Assembly (NCBI GenBank): GCA_927910885.1
Contig: CAKMOD010000038.1
Location: 1 to 9,861 of the forward strand
Source of the DNA: an uncultured Prevotella sp.
Lineage (GTDB): Bacteria > Bacteroidota > Bacteroidia > Bacteroidales > Bacteroidaceae
Direction: 5' to 3'
DNA: 9,861 nucleotides
In this document: positions 6,264-9,861 of the stretch, piece after piece
How positions within the stretch are numbered: the stretch's first letter is position 1
Layout of the letters: each line of letters starts with the position of its first letter
Position numbers and translations under genes: made by a program
The notes under the pieces: generated by a model
Databases searched by the model: none
Told to the model about the DNA's origin: nothing
What the model saw: the letters and a program-made list of their open reading frames with translations, nothing else

Positions 6264-6300
6264 AAACAGCTCCGATAGACGATGTCCATCGGAGCTGTTT
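6264..6300. terminator. Bidirectional terminator between convergent genes
   Basis: A perfect 13-bp stem, AAACAGCTCCGAT (6264-6276) with its complement at 6288-6300, carries a further inner GAC/GTC pairing. It lies between the plus-strand sulfatase maturase (ends 6187) and the minus-strand M23 peptidase (ends 6319). The T-tail is better on the minus strand (TTTTCGTTT) than on the plus strand (TTTGTATAAT), but it can serve both. Confidence 0.8.
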
Positions 6301-6318
6301 GTATAATGTGTGGAATGT

Positions 6319-7323
6319 TTACTTCGTAATTGAGAGTAGTTGTCCTTCTGCCACGCGTGTCAATTTGCCTATACGATTCTGGCGGCATAGCTGTTCGACA
6401 CTGATACCATATTGTCTGGCTATCGTTTCTAAGCTTTCACCAGACGCAACCTTATGATAGAAAATCTTTCCATTATCAGCACTTGGCTCTGTACGTGGTG
6501 TATGGTTAGAGAAGTCTGTGTTGTAGTTTCTCTCCTGACGTGGGCTATAGCTTTGGTTACCCTTGCCCTGAATGTTCTCACGAGAGTAGCCTGGACTTGA
6601 AGAAGTACCACGAACAGCAGTTGCACGTTCAGACTCCTGTGCTACGGTGTTGCGACGATAAACGTAGTAGTCGCCTGTAACGTCTTGATTAGCGAAGTCG
6701 AAGAAGAGTGCTGGGTTCAAAGCTACACCTGCCAAACGAGTCTCGAAGTGGAGGTGAGAACCTGTAGAACGTCCAGTGTTACCACCCAATCCGATAGGCT
6801 GACCAGCACGAACAATCTGGTTTGGAGTTACAATCTGCTTTGAAAGGTGACCATAGATGGTCTCAAGTCCATTATTGTGACGGATTACAATGTACTTACC
6901 ATATCCGTTTCCATCGTATTTTACTACACGAACCTTACCTGAGAAGGCTGCGCGGATGGTATCACCGATATACACCTTGATATCCAATCCTTGGTGACGA
7001 CGACCCCAACGACGTCCGAAGTTACTTGTGATAACACGGCTTGGTGTTGGCATGTGGAAGTCGCGAAGATCAATTTTATATACATCTGGAAGGTTACCTC
7101 CACGATGTGCATAGTTGTTATTCCAATCGTTATAGAGCTCTGATGATGGCTCCTCAATCTCTTCAGCTTCACGAAGTCGGTTAATAACTATTGTGTCTAA
7201 TGCCTTAGCACGGCGATCGATAGGTGCTTGGCGAGCAAGCAAGTCCTGAGCATTTGCTGAATGAGCTGTCAAGGTTAAGAGAGATGTTAGTGCAAAAGTC
7301 CTAACTATTTTCTTAAAAGTCAT
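6319..7323 (-). CDS. Exported M23 family metallopeptidase with C-terminal LysM domain
   Basis: A 334-residue peptidoglycan endopeptidase or hydrolase-like protein. The N-terminus is a signal peptide (MTFKKIVRTFALTSLLTLTA, cleavage probably after HSANA). The LytM/M23 domain covers about 95-208 with the full zinc set: H110 and D114 in HQGLD, H159 in YGHLSK, and H190/H192 in SHLHFE. A polar linker (about 215-280, rich in Ser, Arg, Asn and Gln) leads to a LysM module (about 288-334, KVASGESLETIARQYG), which binds peptidoglycan glycan strands. The zinc site is intact, so it should be active and not a degenerate NlpD/EnvC-type activator. Start: the ATG at 7323 is preferred to an in-frame TTG at 7329. 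A short upstream ORF ends 7 nt before this start. The gene converges with the sulfatase maturase and shares its terminator. Confidence 0.93.
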   Translation of the reverse strand: MTFKKIVRTFALTSLLTLTAHSANAQDLLARQAPIDRRAKALDTIVINRLREAEEIEEPSSELYNDWNNNYAHRGGNLPDVYKIDLRDFHMPTPSRVITSNFGRRWGRRHQGLDIKVYIGDTIRAAFSGKVRVVKYDGNGYGKYIVIRHNNGLETIYGHLSKQIVTPNQIVRAGQPIGLGGNTGRSTGSHLHFETRLAGVALNPALFFDFANQDVTGDYYVYRRNTVAQESERATAVRGTSSSPGYSRENIQGKGNQSYSPRQERNYNTDFSNHTPRTEPSADNGKIFYHKVASGESLETIARQYGISVEQLCRQNRIGKLTRVAEGQLLSITK

Positions 7324-7330
7324 AATCAAG

Positions 7331-7381
7331 TTATTTTGTTTCTAAACTCAGATGCCATATAGGCACGGGACAGATTTTCAT
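7331..7381 (-). CDS. Putative 16-residue upstream ORF (leader peptide) of the M23 gene
   Basis: In the leader of the M23 peptidase gene, ATG at 7381-7379 follows AGAAAGGGAT, a better ribosome-binding-like sequence than most genes here have. It opens a frame encoding MKICPVPIWHLSLETK, with TAA at 7333-7331. Only 7 nt (CTTGATT) separate this stop from the ATG of the peptidase. The arrangement would let its translation influence initiation of the main gene. A small dyad TGCC/GGCA sits inside it. I do not recognise the peptide, and expression is unproven; a 16-codon ORF can occur by chance. Confidence 0.4.
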   Translation of the reverse strand: MKICPVPIWHLSLETK

Positions 7382-7450
7382 ATCCCTTTCTAACGGTTAA
7401 GTCGTTGGTGAACTTCTAAAAGGTACCTAACTTTTTACCGAAAGACTTCG

Positions 7451-7458
7451 CAAAGATA
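7451..7458 (-). promoter_or_regulatory. Probable -7 box of the M23 peptidase gene
   Basis: TATCTTTG on the minus strand (7458-7451) matches TAnnTTTG. No clear TTG stands 19-21 bp upstream. Transcription would start near 7444 and give a leader of about 120 nt that includes the 16-codon upstream ORF. Confidence 0.5.
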
Positions 7459-7599
7459 ACGAAAAAATATCGAATAAATTGCAGCTTTGCTATTTTTTTA
7501 GCCTGTTTAACAAAGAGATAGCACATGTTTTTACCCACACATGATTTATGTCAAGTCGCTAAAACAGGGCCTTTGAAGCCAATTCTGTGATGTTTTTTT

Positions 7600-8868
7600 C
7601 TATGAAATAGCAGCCCAATTTATGTTAGTCTTTCTTAACGCTTTTAGCCTATCCCATAGCATTTTATACTCAATTTTTTGACATGTTGGGTCGTTGTCGA
7701 TAATCTTTTGTGCCTCATCTCGTGCCATTTGCACTATTTGTCCATCACGTGCAATGTCGGCTATTTTGAGGTCGAAGGCTATACCGCTTTGTTGTGTACC
7801 CTCCAAATCACCAGGACCACGTAACTTGAGGTCGGCTTCTGCTATCTCAAAACCATCATTTGTATCGCACATAATATCAATACGTTTGCTGGTTTCCTTA
7901 GTAAGTTTGTGGTTGGTAACGAGAATACAATAACTCTGTTCTGCACCACGACCAACGCGACCGCGCAACTGATGGAGCTGAGAAAGACCGAAACGCTGGG
8001 CATCGAGGATAACCATTACGCTGGCGTTAGGTACGTTTACACCCACCTCAATCACTGTTGTGGCAACGAGTATCTGCGTTTGTCCACTAACAAATTTCTG
8101 CATTTCAGCCTCTTTGTCCTTGTCCTTCATCTTCCCATGAATCTTACTTAACTCAAATTCAGGGAAGATGTTACGCATGGTTTCAAAACCATCTTCGAGG
8201 TTTTTGAGGTCCATACGCTCGCTTTCCTTGATGAGTGGATAGACGATATAGACCTGACGGCCCAAGTTTATCTGCTGTCGGATACCACTATAAAGGCTCG
8301 CCATTTGGTCATCATACTTATGAATTGTCTGTATTGGCTTACGTCCTGGTGGCAACTCGTCGATAATAGAAACGTCAAGATCACCATAGATGGTCATCGC
8401 AAGCGTACGTGGTATAGGTGTGGCAGTCATAACTAATACGTGTGGAGGGTTCTCACTCTTACTCCATAGCTTGGCACGTTGCTCTACACCAAAGCGGTGT
8501 TGCTCGTCTATAACAGCCATACCGAGGTGTTGGAACTGTACTTTATCCTCTATGATGGCGTGCGTTCCTACAACAATATTAATAGAACCGTCGATGAGTC
8601 CGTCTAATACTTCCTTTCGTTTCTTACCCTTCACAATACCTGTCAGCAGTTCAATGCGCAGGTTCATTCCTTTAAGAAACTCTTTGATGGTCTGGAGATG
8701 TTGCTCGGCAAGAATCTCTGTAGGTGCCATCATACAAGCTTGATAGCCGTTGTCGATGGCAATAAGCATGGACATAAGGGCAACAAGGGTCTTACCTGAG
8801 CCTACATCACCTTGTAAAAGACGGTTCATCTGACGCCCACTTGCCATGTCTGCACGTATCTCGTGCAT
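7600..8868 (-). CDS. recG: RecG C-terminal part: helicase motor and TRG module (downstream of the frameshift)
   Basis: This open frame of 422 codons from ATG 8868 carries the superfamily 2 motor. It has Walker A GDVGSGKT (20-27), motif II DEQH (121-124) in VIDEQHRFGV, motif III TATPIPRT (148-155), motif V ATTVIEVGVNVPNA (269-282) and motif VI QLRGRVGRG (300-308). The RecG-specific TRG region includes LKLRGPGDLEG (347-357). The frame stays open upstream of the ATG to the frameshift, encoding LELTGAQKRV, so this ATG is an internal Met of RecG and not a natural start. It overlaps the stop of the N-terminal frame as TAATG, which could allow reinitiation. Alone it would lack the wedge domain needed to hold branched DNA. 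Confidence 0.8.
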   Translation of the reverse strand: MHEIRADMASGRQMNRLLQGDVGSGKTLVALMSMLIAIDNGYQACMMAPTEILAEQHLQTIKEFLKGMNLRIELLTGIVKGKKRKEVLDGLIDGSINIVVGTHAIIEDKVQFQHLGMAVIDEQHRFGVEQRAKLWSKSENPPHVLVMTATPIPRTLAMTIYGDLDVSIIDELPPGRKPIQTIHKYDDQMASLYSGIRQQINLGRQVYIVYPLIKESERMDLKNLEDGFETMRNIFPEFELSKIHGKMKDKDKEAEMQKFVSGQTQILVATTVIEVGVNVPNASVMVILDAQRFGLSQLHQLRGRVGRGAEQSYCILVTNHKLTKETSKRIDIMCDTNDGFEIAEADLKLRGPGDLEGTQQSGIAFDLKIADIARDGQIVQMARDEAQKIIDNDPTCQKIEYKMLWDRLKALRKTNINWAAIS

Positions 8869-9695
8869 TACTCGTTTCTGTGCTCCAGTAAGTTCAAGGG
8901 TAGGTTATGGGTGTAAAACCAGTTAAACTGGGCCCCAATTCGATTGAAGATATAACCACGATATTTGCGACGATGGTCTCTGGCATAGCGTAGGATATTA
9001 AGTTGTACGTAGAAAAGTTCCTCGAATTTTAGACGTACACGGGCACGCTGAGTGTCATCAACCGACTTCGGATAATGAATCTTACGCATAGCAGCGTCCC
9101 GTGAGATGAGATGCAAATGAGTGGTGATAAAAGGTGGAAGCGTTTCTTCTAAAGGTTCGGTAAGTTTACTAATGAGCATCTTAGTTAGCTTCTCCATGGC
9201 ACGTGAAGTGATGCCCGCCTTCTTCATTTTCTCGGTAGTAACATAGAAAGGCTGCATCCCCATGTCATTGAGTTGCAACTGGGATGCATCATCAATGTCA
9301 GGATGAGTAAACTGAAATCTGCCGTTGAAGAACGTAGGTTTTCCAAAGATGATGTACTCTTTGTTTACCTTATAGTTCTGATAGATATATTTCGTTCCAT
9401 TAAACCATACAATATCACAAACGCCATGTCCATCAGAGAAGTGTGCAATGATACGTTTTTTGCGTTTTCCCATCTCAGCTTCTTCAAAGCTAAGGATTCT
9501 TCCTTTGATTTGCACAAACGGCATATCCTGTGAGAGTTCAGAGATAAGATATAGCTTGGTTCGGTCAACATATTTGTAAGGGAAGTACTCCAGTAGGTCA
9601 CGATAGGTGTGGATTCCAAGCTCTTTGCCCAGAATCTCCTTGCGGTGTGGTCCTACACCCGGTAAATACATTATGTCTTGCGATAGTATATCCAT
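8868..9695 (-). CDS. recG: RecG N-terminal part: wedge/OB domain (upstream of the frameshift)
   Basis: This is the first 275 codons of the frame, beginning MDILSQDIMYLPGVGPHRKE at ATG 9695. Residues about 1-50 contain the helix-hairpin-helix-like LPGVGPHRKEILGKELGI and the FPYKYVDRT typical of the RecG start. The OB-fold wedge domain follows (about 60-155: VQIKGRI, ITHFSDG-like IIAHFSDG, WFNGTKYI, IFGKPTFFNGRFQF, HPDID). A helical linker leads to FEELFYVQLNILRYARDHRR (about 228-247). The last nine residues (LNLLEHRNE) are frameshift product. It contains no ATP-binding motif and would not be a helicase alone. Confidence 0.8.
   Translation of the reverse strand: MDILSQDIMYLPGVGPHRKEILGKELGIHTYRDLLEYFPYKYVDRTKLYLISELSQDMPFVQIKGRILSFEEAEMGKRKKRIIAHFSDGHGVCDIVWFNGTKYIYQNYKVNKEYIIFGKPTFFNGRFQFTHPDIDDASQLQLNDMGMQPFYVTTEKMKKAGITSRAMEKLTKMLISKLTEPLEETLPPFITTHLHLISRDAAMRKIHYPKSVDDTQRARVRLKFEELFYVQLNILRYARDHRRKYRGYIFNRIGAQFNWFYTHNLPLNLLEHRNE
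8896..8902 (-). other. recG: Frameshift site in recG
   Basis: The minus strand reads CTA CCC TTG AAC in the incoming frame. One added C (CTA CCC CTT GAA CTT ACT GGA) gives LPLELTG, the conserved RecG text. The missing base is thus in a short C-run (G-run on the plus strand, 8898-8900), a common place for both real slippage mutations and base-calling errors. Confidence 0.8.
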
Positions 9696-9700
9696 TGATT

Positions 9701-9721
9701 TAATTCATAATTCATAATTCA
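9701..9721. repeat. Three perfect copies of the heptamer TAATTCA
   Basis: TAATTCA is repeated head to tail at 9701-9707, 9708-9714 and 9715-9721, starting 5 bp upstream of the recG start codon. It is a simple-sequence tract of the kind that varies in copy number. One TAATTCA also lies at the front of the second long repeat copy (about 9776-9788). Confidence 0.7.
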
Positions 9722-9722
9722 C

Positions 9723-9834
9723 AATTATTCGAACGAAGTTCTCATCAGTACGTCATAATTATGATTACCATTGTTAATTCATAATTCAAATTATTCGAAC
9801 GAAGTTCTCATCAGTACGTCATAATTATGATTAC
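9723..9834. repeat. Two direct copies of a 46-bp intergenic repeat
   Basis: Positions 9723-9768 and 9789-9834 are identical over 46 bp (AATTATTCGAACGAAGTTC ... ATAATTATGATTAC), offset by 66 bp. Homology extends leftward over TTAATTCATAATTCA with a one-base difference. Each copy contains the dyads GAACgaaGTTC and CATAATTATG. The second copy with its right flank also forms CATCAGTA / TACTGATG arms around the CATAATTATG core. Related sequence occurs at 1479-1513. No gene lies between 9696 and the right edge. Confidence 0.85.
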
Positions 9835-9843
9835 TGATGTTTG

Positions 9844-9859
9844 ATGTTTTATAAAACAT
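9844..9859. repeat. Perfect 16-bp palindrome
   Basis: ATGTTTTATAAAACAT is fully self-complementary. It lies just beyond the second 46-bp repeat at the edge of the window. It could be a protein-binding dyad or the AT-rich stem of a terminator for a gene outside the window; nothing seen here decides between these. Confidence 0.5.
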
Positions 9860-9861
9860 AT

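Larger units (their letters stand above)
7600..9695 (-). pseudogene. recG: recG, ATP-dependent DNA helicase, interrupted by a one-base frameshift
   Basis: Together the two frames make a complete RecG, the branch-migrating helicase that remodels stalled forks and Holliday junctions. The first frame (275 codons, stop at 8870-8868) reads correctly through HNLP and then turns to the unrelated LNLLEHRNE. Moving to the frame one base earlier at the CCC run (plus-strand GGG, 8898-8900) restores the canonical LELTGAQKRVMHEIRADMAS. Joined this way the protein is 698 residues, the usual RecG length. All motifs on both sides are intact, so the lesion is a single missing base. It is either a recent mutation or an error in the sequence. 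I see no convincing slippery heptamer for programmed frameshifting. In many Bacteroidales recG follows ispD; that position would be beyond the right edge. Confidence 0.85.

Noticed and set aside
7405..7599. Plus-strand sRNA: TTG-N20-TAACTTTT at 7405-7435 with a T-run at 7592-7599
   Set aside because: The -7 box lacks the final G, the sequence before the T-run forms only a broken stem, and the region is better explained as the leader of the minus-strand M23 gene and the 3' end of recG.
8890..8905. Programmed -1 frameshifting in recG
   Set aside because: The zero-frame text CTA CCC TTG offers no X-XXY-YYZ slippery heptamer and no strong downstream structure was seen; RecG is not known to use frameshifting.

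Overview
The window looks like chromosomal DNA of a Bacteroidota species, most likely Prevotella or a close oral relative. The basis is protein style (Bacteroidales-type ECF sigma factor, anaerobic sulfatase-maturing enzyme, RecG, M23/LysM peptidase), AT-rich intergenic DNA, and several promoters of the Bacteroidetes type (TTG near -33 and TAnnTTTG near -7, spaced 19-20 bp). Genus-level placement is by recognition, not by a database search.

Layout, left to right. (1) 1-324 is non-coding DNA carrying a 22-bp-period array of TTCATGAA palindromes. (2) 325-1306 is a two-gene unit: an ECF sigma factor overlapping a single-span membrane protein that is probably its anti-sigma partner, closed by a 16-bp-stem terminator. 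(3) 1307-1911 has no ordinary gene. It does hold a minus-strand unit with consensus promoter, a hairpin with a GNRA loop, a possible tiny ORF and an intrinsic terminator. (4) 1912-3962 is a two-gene glycosyltransferase operon (GT4 then GT2, ATGA overlap) behind a perfect promoter. (5) 4124-4567 is a small secreted protein of unknown function with a strong terminator. (6) 4644-4919 is intergenic with a three-unit tandem repeat. (7) 4970-6187 is an anaerobic sulfatase-maturing radical SAM enzyme, ending at a terminator shared with the convergent gene. (8) 6319-7323 (minus) is an exported M23 peptidase with a C-terminal LysM, preceded by a 16-codon upstream ORF. (9) 7600-9695 (minus) is recG, split by a one-base frameshift near 8898-8900. 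(10) 9696-9861 is a repeat-rich leader with two copies of a 46-bp sequence.

Most genes are ordinary accessory or housekeeping genes and do not form one pathway. The sigma/anti-sigma pair is a self-contained regulatory module, and the glycosyltransferases probably add sugars to a surface polysaccharide or glycan. The sulfatase maturase would activate sulfatases encoded elsewhere, the M23 protein trims peptidoglycan, and RecG works in recombination and fork repair. I found no clear new multi-gene system. The observations most worth following are the orphan minus-strand transcript at about 1545-1734, the upstream ORF before the M23 gene, the broken recG, and the repeat families.
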